Below, in pieces: positions 44,912-58,299 of a stretch of DNA of 64,000 nt. Under the pieces are notes generated by a model. That model was given only the letters and a program-made list of their open reading frames with translations. It did no database searches and was not told the DNA's origin. The position numbers were made by a program, and so were the translations under genes. Origin of the DNA: Pocillopora verrucosa (taxonomy: Eukaryota; Cnidaria; Anthozoa; Scleractinia; Pocilloporidae). Each line of letters begins with the position of its first letter. Positions within the stretch are counted from its first letter, which is position 1. The stretch covers positions 10,298,731-10,362,730 of the forward strand of contig NC_089325.1 in NCBI RefSeq assembly GCF_036669915.1, given 5' to 3'.

Positions 44912-46934
44912 TTTTTTTTAGCGTTACACCGGAAATTGGAGAAACGTGTGAAAATTTGCTGTAGTGAACTTTGACTTCAAAGTGATTGTGAAACATCCTG
45001 TGAGTGACACATATTGCTTTGGTTTAGATTAGATTTCAAGTTCAATTTTTTAATATTGATGGGGGGCCTTAATTTTACACATAATCTTAAACAGTTTGCC
45101 ATTAAAAGTGAAATCCAAGTTTAGGCCTCGAGCTCGACGAAATGAATCCCGGCTGAAATGTATTGAAACTCAACCAGGGTACATTTCTTCGCCCGAAGCG
45201 TTTTTTTATGTTTTGAAGGGCGGGGAGCGGGGGAGGGGAGCGGAGGGAGGGGAGTGGGGAGAGGGGAGCGGGGGGAGGGAAGAGGGGAGCGGGAAGAGGG
45301 GGGGGGCGGGGCGCGGGAGATGTCTAAACGGCAAGCATTGCGTAATGATTACTGAACGAAGTCTTCAGGGTAAGGAGGGAACCAAACACAGGAAAGGTAA
45401 ATTAAGTTATCCCTGAAGGAGTACGAAAAATATAAATTTAGAGATAACGAAAGAGTTGTACTATGTACATAGGAATGCCGAAAAAGAGCCCCCTGATCAT
45501 AGATCAACCAGTCAAAGTTTAAAAAAACAATCATAAAAGAGGAAATTGTTATTTTGATAAAGTAGAGATTTTAATAAACCAACCTAACAGTACAAGTCAA
45601 ATATCTTAGATAAAGGAAAACCTAGCTTCAGGTGGAGGAAAAATTGCTTGCTAAATCCTTACCTAACTTGTTAAATGCCAGTTAAACTTAGTGGGTTCGT
45701 GTAATTACGGATTCAAATCAATCATCGAAATTTATAGATTGACTACACAAGGGCCTAATGAAAGTTCTGGTGAGTCTCGTCATCATAATAACAATTTATA
45801 ATTAACCTCAATATAAAAGCTTTGTCTGTAACTGTGTCACGCTTGCTATAATAGATCGCTGATTGAAAATGAAATCATTCTAATCACCCTAGTTTTTTAG
45901 CGTGAAATCATAATTTTAGGGGAAAAAAAAGCATTAAGAGTCCTCGATACAACAAAAGCATTAGCACAATATTAGAGAGTCAAACGTCACATTGGTTTTG
46001 GTCAGGGATGATTATTTTTCAACTACGATAGAAACTATTCAAATCTTTGTTGCACATCATTGACTCGTCTGCTTCTAAATTCGTAGCTAAGTACAATTTC
46101 ACCTCTGGCAACAAAAAGGGAAACAAAGGAGGAAATCAAAATTAGTATAGATATTTCACCAGATGTCTAAATTGTCTCGATGGAAAAAAGTTTCAGGCTT
46201 CCGAACCAAAAGGCAAAAATATTGAAGGTAATTATGTAGTGATACTGCTACTACGCAAGAATCCTACTGTAACTGCTTCCGCAGATAGAAATTAAACAGC
46301 AAATTTCAAGCTCGATCGTCACATAAACGAACAAAGATTCGAACCTCAGACTTTCCATTTTAAGGGGCGTTACTTTGCTACTGAGCCACACGGAGCTCTT
46401 TTGTGAGGTATGAGATACGTTACAAGTAAAATAATGATCTCGACAATGATTTCCAGAAGTTATGAACCATTCTTTCCACACGCTCCTAAGCACTGTTGCA
46501 CCCCAGCCGCGAGGTAAGACTGATAGAGATAACTTAATTTTTTCAAGTCATCAGTTGGGAAGGGGAGGAGCGAGAAGGGGAGGCAAAGTCCGATACCAGC
46601 AAGTAAGAAAACTTTGAAGCAAGCTACGACCCAGACTGCTCATAAAGGCTCGTATGGGATAAATATCCTGCATATGAAGTACTGCGAGGATCAGAAAGGT
46701 CGAAAGCGCCGTGTGCAGTAATCAGATTTAGAGGGATGGTGAAGTTGTTCTTAATCTATAGCTCTCATGCAGGTATCCTCTTTGCCCCCGTAAAAGGTGC
46801 CTCACAGCTTTCCTCAATTCCTTTTTCTCCGCCATCTACATTGGCGCCTGTACGTATTTACAGAACGTTTGATTAAAGGGAAGTAAGTAAAGTATACGTT
46901 TTTTAAGTATCTTAGGAACTATGACGTACCTCGT
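44912..46934. other. Duplicated non-coding flank, unit 2
   Basis: Counterpart of 24372-26332. It includes the expanded G-rich repeat and the 3' flank of the broken membrane gene. No gene is seen. Confidence 0.5.
45219..45320 (+). repeat. G-rich purine minisatellite (GGGGAGCGG-type)
   Basis: About 100 bases of GGGGAGCGG / GGGAGAGGGG variants with many runs of three or more G. The unit 1 equivalent (24664-24699) is about 35 bases. Expansion occurred after duplication. Confidence 0.85.
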
Positions 46935-49900
46935 CTACACTGGAAGGCTCGAGTGGGCTGTATGAAATCTTGTACCATGGTCAGTATCTGTATCTTCTCT
47001 GGTTCTTATCAGTGGAGTTTTCTCACCTGACCGATCTTCTTGTAATACGAGGCTACGCTCGAGCGGCATGAATGATACATCCTGTTGCTCAGTTACTTGA
47101 TGCTCTCTTCTCTCATAGCGATACCTCTGTACTAGGCGTAGTAAATAGAAGATGTAGGGAAGTAAAGCCATCACCAGAGGGACGTATGCCAAGATCCTAA
47201 CACACCACCGCAGACCAAGTTTAGTATTTTTGGAGACCTCTGTGTTGGTGGGAAGACTGAAAACTCCAATGGCACTCAGCGTCATTAAGATCACCAGGTC
47301 AGACTCGTTGATGTACAGGTTTTTCTGGGAACCCCCTGCATCTTCTCTCGGATTTTGATCTCCTTCAGCGTTGCCTTCATTTGCCACTATTTGTTGTTCT
47401 TCCATTTCGTGGCCATCCACACCCACACGAGTTAGTTCTTGTGGAGGGGTTGGTGTTTCATTGACGCACGGACTTGCTACTTTAGATATTTGCCTTCCTT
47501 CTGTAAAGTTACCACTCTGAGTTGTCGCTTGTGGAGCCTCGTATCCATTGCCACCATGGTTCCTTTCTGTGTAAGGCCTTATAGTTGCGATGACAAACAT
47601 GAAGAAAATGCAAAAGAAAAGCAACAATGAGGTTTTCAGAGGGCTAGTGGGCATGAAAGTGCTTATTAGTAGCAGCACCAGTCGACACACAAGGTAGTAA
47701 GCCACAAAAGAGCGATATCCAGGCTTGAGACAAGCGTGCAAAGTTTCAAGTCGCAAGTTTGACTTATGCGGGTAGATTGCAAGTCTCAATGGGATGTAAA
47801 TAACGAACAGCAGAAGCAAAAGAGCACCGACTACGAATATACCGTGCAAAATGCTGTCAAAGAATTCAACATTACCATCATCAAACAACACCCACCGCTC
47901 ACCAACCTGGACGAAATGCAAGAGACGCAGTGCAATGTTGGTTATGTCGACATAGCACAAAACTATAATGGTGAAGAAGGCATGGTCGAATCCATTCTCT
48001 ATACGTGCTTTGAATGAGGCAGAGAAGAACTCCAGCCAGCTCACAACTGCGTTTCGACAGAAACAGCCACAACAACAGCGCTCTCTGTCGTTCAGTCTAT
48101 TAATAAGCCTGTCCAACCCCTTGCTCCAAGTTTTAATCAACACCCGTCTTAACAAAGGCAAAATCAGAAGTATTTCAGCGATTGGAAAGAGAGCCGATAT
48201 GGCCAGCTTGTCAACATTGCTTAAACCAGCCGCAAAACAAACGCCCCGTCCACCTCCAAGTTGAAAGTTAGTCAGTCCGATGAGAAATTCAATAATAGGA
48301 TCGAAAGTAAACCCTTCTGGAGTGAGTTTTTTCATGATTTGGTATGAGTACAAACAAGCATTTAGGTGTCCCCCTGACAGGTTCGGATTAACCAGCAACA
48401 CGAAGCAAGTAACTATGATGAGGGCTATTACATAGAGAGAAATCATCCATAGCCATTTATCAGAGCAATCGGATGAGCATTGTTCGCTGGCAAACATGAT
48501 ACTGTAATCACGCTTGCATTGGCCACAAAGTACACTCGTCTGGTTTCTGCCATCTTTGCATAAGGTTCTGGGTATGTACTGGTATTCGCCGGGAAATATG
48601 GACTTCAGAGTGGTACAGTATCCGTCGGGGCAGAGATATGTTGTGAAATCATCGCCCACTTTCCCAGCCCAATATCCTTTCTTCAGGTAAACAGTCTTTT
48701 TGTCATGTAAGTCACACCGTGCTATTCCTGGAGATTTCATGCAAACGCAATTCTGAGTGGTTTTGTTATAAGAGAAGCCTGCGTGGCAACTCTGCAGAAA
48801 GACGTTTACGATTCTATCCTGTAATAGTTCTCTTGCCATGTAGTGCATAACCACCGTGAACACACTCCCGGCTCTCCAGTCAGACTCAGAGAGGATATTT
48901 GTACGTCAGCTAGAAAGACCGTGGAGGTAGTTTCCAAGTTTAACTGCTGGTGCTTTTTCGGGAACATGGATATCAATGTCCACAATTCCAACGACGGTGT
49001 TCCCTATCTCGTCGACTAACTCGACTCTTGCGTTGAATATTTCTCCTGGAGCAACTTCCCAATCTTTCGGATCAAAGAGTAGGTCTACAGCATCAGTTGT
49101 TACTTCGTTCTTTCTCGAGGAAATCTTACCATCTAAAGTTTTGAAATGGATGAATTTCCATTTCAGCACTGTGTTGTCTTGCCGAGACTCACCAGGCCGC
49201 CGACAGTTTTTAAGAGTTGTTGCGTATATTGAGTTTCCTTTTCTGTCATCAACTGCTTCATTGCCTTGAAAAATTACAGAAGTATTCCAGTATTGAAAGT
49301 CTCGTGCGTCTTCGTATCCAAAAAAGCAATCATGAATGTCCACACCAGTTGCGTTGAAAGCCACCATTGGAGATCCAGCAGTTTCAATGTACATTGCTCC
49401 TCCTTTGTGGTCACACGAATTGTTGTAAAAAGATAAGGTCGAATTCTTCTGAAAAATAATTTTTGAATAGCCACGCATTGCCAAGGCCCCTCCTCTGTAA
49501 CCATGATTATTGATAAAATTGACATGATCGCTTATCTTTGTCACCGACCCATCCAAGGACAATGCCGTGTTCGTATTGTTTATAACAAAGTTTTCCCTCG
49601 GAAGTTAAGGATTACCCCATCACTGTACAATGCACCTTCGCCTATCATAACACCTTCATCTAAAACGTCAACTTGGTTCCCTGCAAACGTGCAGTCTTTG
49701 AAGCTGATCGAGATTGGAATTCCCGAATCAACCTGGACTTCCTGTTTTCTGTCAAGCATGACGCTATTGCGGATCCCACTGTTGCTTGGTTGTCTCGCCA
49801 GATACAAAGGTTGAACATCCCCAAAAAGTGAGTCTCCGTATTGGAAGAGCCCCATATAGATCTTCCATACAGTGACACACCACCTCCCCAAATGGCTGTG

Positions 49901-51049
49901 TTGTTTGTGAATACACAGTTCTTATCAAAGATAAATGTATTCATAGTGTCCACTGTGGCCCGTGTTTGTAAATTGCCAATCCGAACTCCCCCGCCGGCGA
50001 GTCTCCCAAAATTGTCATGAAATGAAGTGTTCGTTATCATGAAACGATTCTTTTCACTTGATCTCTTATTTCAACGTTAAGAGCTCCTCCCCATACAGCC
50101 CTATTATCAGTAAATGAGCAAGACTTAATTTGAATATTGCAGCCGCTGGCATTGCCTTTGAAATTTATCGCCAATCCTGCACCTAAGCTAAATTCTGATC
50201 GACCGGGATCCTTCTTCTGATCATAGATACTACTAATATTCCATCCGATCGCCTCATTTCCGAGAAATGTGCAGCTCGAGAAGATGTAGCTGTTTTTGTG
50301 TTGGAACGATTCTTGTTGGCTCGGTGTGACGTTTAAGACATTGTATTCGTACACGCTAAGAGTCAAAATAACCCCACCTCCTGAAAGCACATATTCATCT
50401 CCAATGAATGGGGCTTGTAGCGGCCTGTTGGTCTCATTATAGTTTGCGCCTTTATTGTCGGTGAATGCACAGTTCGTTAAGTTCAAAATGCCTCCAACAT
50501 TGAAGAAGTTTATTCCAACCCCAGGCGAGTTTGACACCTCAACATTGGTGAACCACGCGTTTCTACAATATCGAAAGTCTAAACGGTCCTAAACAGAACA
50601 CCTCGGTTACCGGTCCGATGGGAACCGACTCGTTTGCTCCCGCGGTACTTTCTCGCCATCCACCACAACTGTGCAGCTGTACTCTTTCGAATATAATATT
50701 TTCACAAAGAACGAACGAAATGCTTACTTCTGGCTCGCAAGTAATTCTTACCTTGCCTGATCCAAAGTCCTCGTCGCCAACAAGAGCGAAGGTATCCACG
50801 TTAGTGAGGTTGAAGCTCTTTGCCATGGTGTAATTTCCGCTTTTTACGTTGATCAACGTTGAATTAGCACCGCCAAACAAAGCTACGTCGAAAGCTTGTC
50901 GATGGACTTGCAAGGCTGATCGCGTGCACCGCATTTCAACGAGTCGTTACCATTCGGTGAGACGAAAATTTCCTTACTCCACGCTGCCGCTGAAGGCAGG
51001 AGAAGAAGAAACATAGAAAGAGACAGTTCATACAACAGGAACCCTTCAT
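46935..51049 (-). pseudogene. Beta-helix / multi-pass membrane gene, frameshifted copy
   Basis: Full-length relative of 26333-30403. The C-terminal 642 codons, with the Cys-rich module and all membrane helices, remain open (46935-48863). The ectodomain is split by single-base changes against the intact copy: near 48870 (one G lost), 48931 (one T gained, giving a stop at 48906), 49582, 49761, 50050, 50583, 50613 and 50899. Most are losses within short base runs. The loop before the last helices resembles that of copy 1, but the C-terminal tail has an insertion of about 25 residues. Either a young pseudogene or a sequence with unpolished indels. Confidence 0.78.
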
Positions 51050-52479
51050 TTCCCACTCTTTGTCAACAATGAAGATCTAAATGCACCATCAGTTCTAAGA
51101 AAGGTGTTCAGACAGCTGAAAGGCGGAGCGTAAAGGATCAAGGTACAATTTAGCATAAACGTTACAAATTCGGCATTTGTAATCCGTTCTAATCTTTTCT
51201 AGCTTTGTTCCTTATTCTCATAACTATTTCTACATTTTTGGTGTTCAAATACCCTCATAATCCAACATTAAACGGCTCCTTTATAAGGAGTGAACAACTT
51301 GTATCGTACGAGCATGTAGTTGAAGTATTGTGACAATAGCGCCTTCCTAGTAATAAGGCCGGAAGTCGCGATGAAATGACAGGTTGAAAGTCACTGTTAT
51401 TTACACTCAGTGAAAATATATACATATTCGCTTCTTTCTTCGTATGCGCTTTATGAGTTCAGGACCCGATTTAAAAATCTGCCAAGTAGAATGATTGGAC
51501 AGCTGCCATATATTTGTGGCTAAAAGCTCTCATTTCTAGGAAATTAATGTTGTTGACAAGGCTTGATCTTTATATGTGGTCCAAAGTGATAAAGATCTTG
51601 ATGTGCTACGGCTGCGTCCTCTCTGTTCATTCTAATGAAATGAGATCATGCGTATTTTAGATCTAAGGTTGACGTAACTAAGGTCGACATTTTCAGTAAA
51701 ACACCCAAAAGACTGTTGTTATTTTGCCCCTGACATGTAGCTAGCTTGAAGAGGGTGACAGCCCTGAAATGTTTTAAAGAAAACCCGAAAATTGAAATAA
51801 GGAAAATTACGGCTTCTTATGCATTGTATTTAAAACCGCTCTGAGAAATCTATCAATACTCTGACTTGGGTACGTAGAACAGTTAGTGGCAGCCTTGAGC
51901 GTAATTTTCGATTTAACTAACTCAACATGATAATTCAATTCTATTAACAGAACTAATTGAAGAGGCTTTCATTTAGAAGGAACAGTTGAAAATAAAACTA
52001 ACATCACAGGCAATCAGTTGTACAATTGCGACTTTAAAATCAGCTCTGGATGAAGTGAAAACGAAAATTCATTTGGAATGTATTCATTTCAATCTCTACT
52101 GACTCAGAAAAGGATATAATTTTTTCATTTTGTTGATGCAATAAGTTAAAAAAGTGTCTCGAAATATCGAGGTACATTTTGTTTTGGAAGCTTTTCACGA
52201 AAGATGGTAAGTGTCACGATTAGTAATTCATTGATACTAACTATTTAATCTGCTATCTTAACTGTTGTATTATAGATGCAGTTATCCTATTTGTGCCATG
52301 CAATTGCTGTCCATGTGGGGAAAATAAGTTTTTATTATTGTTAACAACGATGCTAATCGGCCAAAAATGTGAGTTTGTCATGCCAGGATTTTGTAACGGA
52401 AGTTTGCGTGACGAAGCCACCCACGCGATTTGCATCCGTTGTCAGACAACATTTCTCAGAAATCTGTCTAATTTACTTG
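51050..52479. other. Duplicated head-to-head spacer (copy A)
   Basis: Similar to 58300-59947 over most of its length (shared GTTCAAGTATTGTGACAATAGC-type blocks, ATAAAGATCTT, CATGTAGC). No gene is present. It should contain the promoter of the - strand membrane gene and formerly that of a + strand partner. Confidence 0.55.
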
Positions 52480-52645
52480 ATGCCCTTTGGATCAATCATG
52501 CTATTTTTTTGTTTGAGTGCGTCCAAACTTGATCTTGAGTCTTGTAACGGTTCAGTGTTCGGTAGCATCGGACAGGATTAGATATATCTTTGTTTTACCA
52601 GAGAACGCTAAGTTAACTGTGTCTCTCGCTGGATTTCACTAATGG
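52480..52645 (+). pseudogene. Truncated 5' end of a + strand membrane-gene copy
   Basis: Matches 59940-60105 of the intact + strand gene (shared TCGGACAGGATTAGA, ATATCTTTGTTT, GTGTCTCTCGCTGGATTTC) but lacks its ATG. It breaks off at about 52642, where sequence like the 3' flank of the - strand genes (AACCAAACACAGGAAAGG) begins. A remnant made at a duplication junction. Confidence 0.7.
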
Positions 52646-54006
52646 AGAAACAAACCAAACACAGGAAAGGTTTCTAAGGTAATCGTTGAAAGAATGCGCC
52701 AAAACAGAAAGAGTTGTATAACGCAGATGGGAATACCAAGAAAAGGGCCCCTTGATCATAGATCGACCAACTAAAGTTGTAAAAACGAGCATAAAATGGA
52801 AATTTATATTTTAATAAAGTAGAAAACTTGATGAACCCACCAAACAGTACAAGTCACAGATCATAGATAAAGCACAGCCTAGCTTCAGTCGTAAGAAAAT
52901 TTCTTGCTTAATCCTTAACTAAACTGTGAAATGCCAGTTAAACTTAGTGGGTTCGTATAATTACGGGATACAAATCAATCATCAAAATTTATCGATTGAC
53001 TACACTTGAGCCTAATACGGGTTCTGGTGAGTCTCGTCATCATAATGACAATTTATAATTAATTCCATTATTAAGGTTTTGTCTGAAACTGTTTCACGCT
53101 TGCTATAATAGATCGCTGATTGCAAATGAAATAATTCTGATCACCTAACAGTTTTTTTTTTCGTGAAATCACAATTTTAGAGAAAAAAAAATGACTGTAA
53201 GAGTCCCCGATACACACAAGCATCAGCACAAAATTAGAGTCAAAAGTCACATTGGTTTTGGTCAGGGATGATTATTTTCAACTGCGTTAGAAAGTATTCA
53301 ATTCTTCTTTATTCCAACTCACTGAAACGTCAGCTTCTAAATTCGCAGCTAAGTACAATTTCATCTCTGGCAACTACAGGGAATCAAAAGAGGATATCAA
53401 AATTAGTAAAGATAATTCAAAGGATGTCTTATTTTTGCCCGTGGAGAAAAGGTTAAGGCTTTGAAAAAATAAACTGAAAGGAAATAATGATCTTGACAAT
53501 GATTTCAGATATTCCAATTCGATTTATAAACCATTCTTTCCCCCACCCTACTAGACAATGTTACACCCCAGCTGCGTAGTAAGACTGATAGAGATCCTTA
53601 ACTTTTTTCGTAGGCTGGGAGGGGGAGGAGCGGGGAGGGGAGGCGGAGTCCGACGCCAGCACGTAAGAAAACTTTGAAGCAAGCTACGACCCAAACTGCT
53701 CATTGAAGGCTCGTATGGGACAAATATCCTGCATGTTAAGTTATGCGTGGATCGCAAGCAGTGTTGTCGAAAGCGCCGTGTGCAGTAACCGTATTAATAG
53801 AGTCGGTGAATTCTCTCTTAATCTACCACACTCAAGCAGGTATTCCTTCACCCTCAAGAAAGGTGTTTCACAGCTTTCCTCGTGTCTTTGTCTCATGTGC
53901 AATGGCGTTCAAACGATTACACAGAAAGATTAAAGGGAAGAAATGAATGCATGCGGTGTTTAGGTATTTTAGGAATAGTGACGTACCTCGTCTACAATGC
54001 AAGGCT
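52646..54006. other. Duplicated non-coding flank (unit 3)
   Basis: Third copy of the sequence at 24740-26332 and 45370-46934, more diverged. No gene is seen. Confidence 0.55.
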
Positions 54007-57000
54007 CTAGGGGATTGTGTAAAATCTACTGCCGTGGTCAGAAGCTGTATCTTCTCTGTTTCTTATCAGTGGAGTTTTCTCATCTGACCGATCATCTTGT
54101 ACTGCGGGGCTCTGCTCAATTAAACGGGAAGGCGACATACATGATACACCCTGTGGCTTAGGGACATGATGTTTCCTTCTCTCATGGCGATACCGTTGTA
54201 GTAGGCGCCTTAAATAAAAGATGTAGGGAACCAAAGCCATCACCAATGGGACGTATGCCAAAATCCTAACCCAATACTGCAGACTAAGTTTAGTGGTTTC
54301 GGATACTTCAGTGTCGGTGGGAGGACTGAAAACGGCAATGGCACTCAGCGTCACTAAGATCACTAGGTCGGACCTCGTAGATGTACAGGTTTTCCATCTC
54401 TTGACCAGCATTTCTTCGACGTCCTTCCTCTTTTTCTTGGCGACCAGGCCTCTCTGCCTCTTCTCCTTCATTGTTACGCGCAGTGCGATGATTTGCTGCC
54501 TGTTTGGAACTTCTTGTCGAAGCGCTTCTTGGATTTTGTTCTCCTTCGGTCTCACTTTTTTTTTCTTTTACTTCGTCGCCATCCACACCTACACGATTAG
54601 TTCTTGTGGAGGGGCTGGTGTTTCATTGACGCTCGGACTTGCTTCTTAGATACTTGCCTTCCTTCTGTAAAGTTACCACTCTGAGTTGTCGCTCGTGGGG
54701 CCTCGTATTCATTGCCACCATGGTTCCTTTCTATGTAAGGTCTCACAGTTGCGACGGCAAACATGAATAGAATGCAAAAGAATTGCAACAAAGAGACTCG
54801 CAAAGAACTATTAGGTACAAAAGTACCTATAAGTAACAGCACCAGTCGACACACAAGGTAGTAAGCCACAAAAGAGCGATATCCAGGCTTAAAACAAGCA
54901 TGAAGAGTTTGAAGTCGTAAGTTTGATTTCTCCGGATGGATTGCAAGTCTCAGCGGGATGTAAATGACGAACAGCAGAAGCAAAAGAGCACCATTATGAA
55001 TATGCCGTGTAAAACGCTGTCAAAGAATTCAACATTACCATCATCAAACAACACCCACCGCCCACCAACCTTCACGAAATGCAAGAGACTCAGTGCAATG
55101 TTGGCCATGTCGGCATAGCACAACACTACGATGGTGAAGAAGGCATGGTCTAATCCATTCTCTATACGTGCTTTGAATGAAGCAGAAAAGCACTCCAGCC
55201 AGCTCACAACTGCGTTTCGACAGACACAACCACAACGACAACGCTCTCTGTCGTTCAGTCTATCAACTAGCCAGTCCAACCCCCTGCTCCAGGTTTTAAT
55301 CAACACCCGTCTTAACAAAGGCAATATCATAGTATTTCAGCGATTGGAAAGAGAGCCGATATGGCCAGCTTGTCAACATTGCTTAAACCAGATGCGAAAC
55401 AAACGCCACGTCTACCTCCAAGTTGAAAGGTAGTCAGTCCGATGAGAAATTCAATAAAAGGATCGAAAGTAAATCCATCTGGGCTTAGTATTTCATGATT
55501 TGGTATGAGTACAAACAAGCATTCAGGTGTCCCCCTGACAGATTCGGATTAACCAACAATACGAAGCAAGTAACTACAATTAGGGTTATTGCATAGACAA
55601 AAATCATCCATAGCCATTTATCAGTGCAATCGGATGAGCATTGTTCGCTCACAAACATGATACTGTAACCATGCTTGCATTGGCCACAAAGTACACTCGT
55701 CTGGTTTCTGCCCTTTTTGCACACTTTCCGTCGTACTTGTACTCAGAAGGAAATATGGACTTGTGAGTGGTACAGTATCCATTGGGCAGAGATGTGTTGT
55801 GAATTATCGCCACTTTCCCAGCCCAATATCCTTTCTTCATGTAAACAGTCTTTTTATTATTTAAGTCACACCGTGCTATTCCTGGAGATTTCATGCAAAC
55901 GCAATTCTGAACGGAACTGTTATAAAGAAGCCTGCGTGGCAATTCTGCAAAGAGACGTTTACGATTTTAACGTGCAATAATTCTTCCCCCGTGTATTGTA
56001 GAACCACCGTGAAAACACTCTTTGGCTTTCCATTCAGACTTAGAGAAGATATTTGTCCGTCAGCTCGAAAGACCGTGGAGGCAGTTGTAAGTTTAACTGG
56101 TAGTGTATTTTCAAGAACATCGATATAATGTCCACAATTCCAACGACGGTGTTCCCTATCTCGTCGACCACTCGACTGTTGCAGTGAATACTTCTCCTGG
56201 AGCAACTTCCCAATCTTTCTTATCAAAATGTAGTTCTACAGCATCAGTTGTACTTCGTTCTTTCCTCGAGGAATCTTACCATCTAAAGTTTGAAATGGAT
56301 GAATTTCCATTTCAGCACTGTGTTGTCTTGCCGAGACGCACCAGGCCGCCGACAGTTCCGTAGAGTTGTTGCGTATATCGAGTTTTTTTTTTTTTGTCCT
56401 TTTTTATCGTCAACCTGCTTCATTGCCTTGAAAAATTACAGAAATATTCCAGTATCGAAAGTCTCGTGTGTTTTTCGTATCCGAAAAAGGCCATTTCTGA
56501 AAGTTAACAACCAGTTTGCACATTGAAAATCCACCATTGGAGATCCAGCAGTTTCAATGTACAGATTGTCTCCTCCTTGTTGGTCACACGAATTTGTTGT
56601 AAAAAGATAAGGTAGAATTCTTCTGAATATATTTTTTGAATAGCCACGCATTGCCAAGGCCCCTCCTCTGTAACCATGATTACTTATAAAATTGACATGA
56701 TCGCTTATCTTTGTCAACCGCACCCATCTAAGGACAATGTCCAAACCCGTGTACGTATTGTTTTATAAACAAAGTTTTCCCTTGGCAGTTAAGGGCCACC
56801 CCATCACTGTACAACGCGCCTTCTCCTATCTTAACTACGCCTGTCCTTGTTAAGGACAACCTGGTTCCACTTTCAACTCGCAGTCTTTGAACTTGAATGA
56901 GAAAGGAACTCCTGATATTCCTGATCTCTGTCCAGGCATGACCGCGATTGCGGATCCTACTGTTGCTTGTTTGTCACGACGCCAGATACAACATTTGAAC

Positions 57001-58299
57001 TCCCCCATGAATCGAGTCTCCGTATTGTAAGAGTCCCATATCGAATCTTCCATACAGGTGACACCCAACCGCCCCAAAGAGCTGTGTTGTTTTGTGAATG
57101 CAACAGTTTCTTATCAAAGATAAATGTATTCCAGGTGTTCATTGCAGTCCGTGGTTTGTAAATTGCCAATTCGAACTCCTCCGCCGGTTGAGTCCTCGCA
57201 CATTGTCACGAAATGAAGTGTTTCGTTATCATGAAACGATTCCGTTTCACCTGATCTCTTATTTCGAACGTTAAGAGCTCCTCCCCATAGTGCCTGATTA
57301 CTCGTACGTGAGCAAGACTGAATTTGAATACTGCAGACCGCTGGCCATTGCCTTTGAAATTTATTGCCAATCCTGCACCTAAGCTAAATTGATCGACCTG
57401 GATTCCTTCTTTTGATCGTAGATACTACTAATATGCCATCCGATCGCCCATCCTTTCCGAGAAATGGGCAGCTCGATAAGATGTAGCTGTTGTTGTTTTG
57501 GGAATGAGTAGTCGTGTTGGCCCTCGTGGTACATTACAGACTGTGTCTTCTTTCCGTACACGCTTAAAGTCAAAATAACCCCCCACCTGCCTTAAGAGCA
57601 CATATCCGTCTCCCAATGAAATGGGCTTGTGGCGGCCCGTTTTGAGTTATTATAGTTTGCGCCTTTATTGTCGGTACAATGCACAGTTCGTTAAGTTCAA
57701 AATGCCTCCAACATTAATGAAGTTTATTCCAACCCCTGGCGTGTTTTGACACCTCAACATTGGTGAACGGCGCGTTTCTACAATCTCGCAAGTCTAATAC
57801 GGTCCTAAACAGAACACCTCGGTTAACCAGGTCCTATAGGGGCCAGACTTGTGTGCTCCTGCGGTACTTTCTCTTCCCAGCCATCCGCCACAGCTATGCA
57901 GCTGGTATCTTTTTCGAAAGTAATGTTTTCACAAAGCACGAACGAAATACTTCCTTCTGGCTTGCAAGTAATTCTTACCTTGCCTGATCCGAAGTTCTCG
58001 TCGCCAACAAGAGCGAAGGTATCCACTTTAGTGAGGTTGAAGCTCTTGGCCATGGTGTAATTTTCCGCTTTTTTACGTTGATCAACGTTGAATTAGCACC
58101 GCCAGGATAAAGCTACGACGCGCCGAAAGCTTTGTCGATGGACTTGCACGGCTGATCGCGTGCAACCGCATTTCGACGAAGTCGTTACCATTCGGTGAGA
58201 CGAAAATTTTCTTTACTCCCCGGGCCGCCTTGAAGGCAGGAGAAGGCAGAAACATAGAAAGAGACAGATTCATACTAAAGGACCCTCTTTCCCCCTCAT
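54007..58299 (-). pseudogene. Beta-helix / multi-pass membrane gene, heavily broken third copy
   Basis: Homology to 26333-30403 runs from the C-terminal tail (54007) to the signal-peptide region (58299). The membrane part (54007-55900) is split by a few frameshifts into pieces of about 100-180 codons; the polar loop before the last helices is quite different (Lys/Arg-rich). From about 55700 to 58300 insertions or deletions of one to a few bases occur about every 40-80 bases, although the bases between them stay very similar. No product is expected as written. Confidence 0.8.

Larger units (their letters stand above)
35533..51110. repeat. Segmental duplication, unit 2
   Basis: Collinear with 19215-30450. 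The left border lies inside the former SETMAR intron 2, so SET exons 1 and 2 were not copied. It contains about 4.2 kb that unit 1 lacks, including the first two exons of the astacin gene. Confidence 0.88.

Noticed and set aside
48860-48935. Compensating frameshifts restoring the unit 2 membrane protein
   Set aside because: The one-base gain and loss do cancel, but the shifted segment meets a stop at 48906 before the second change.
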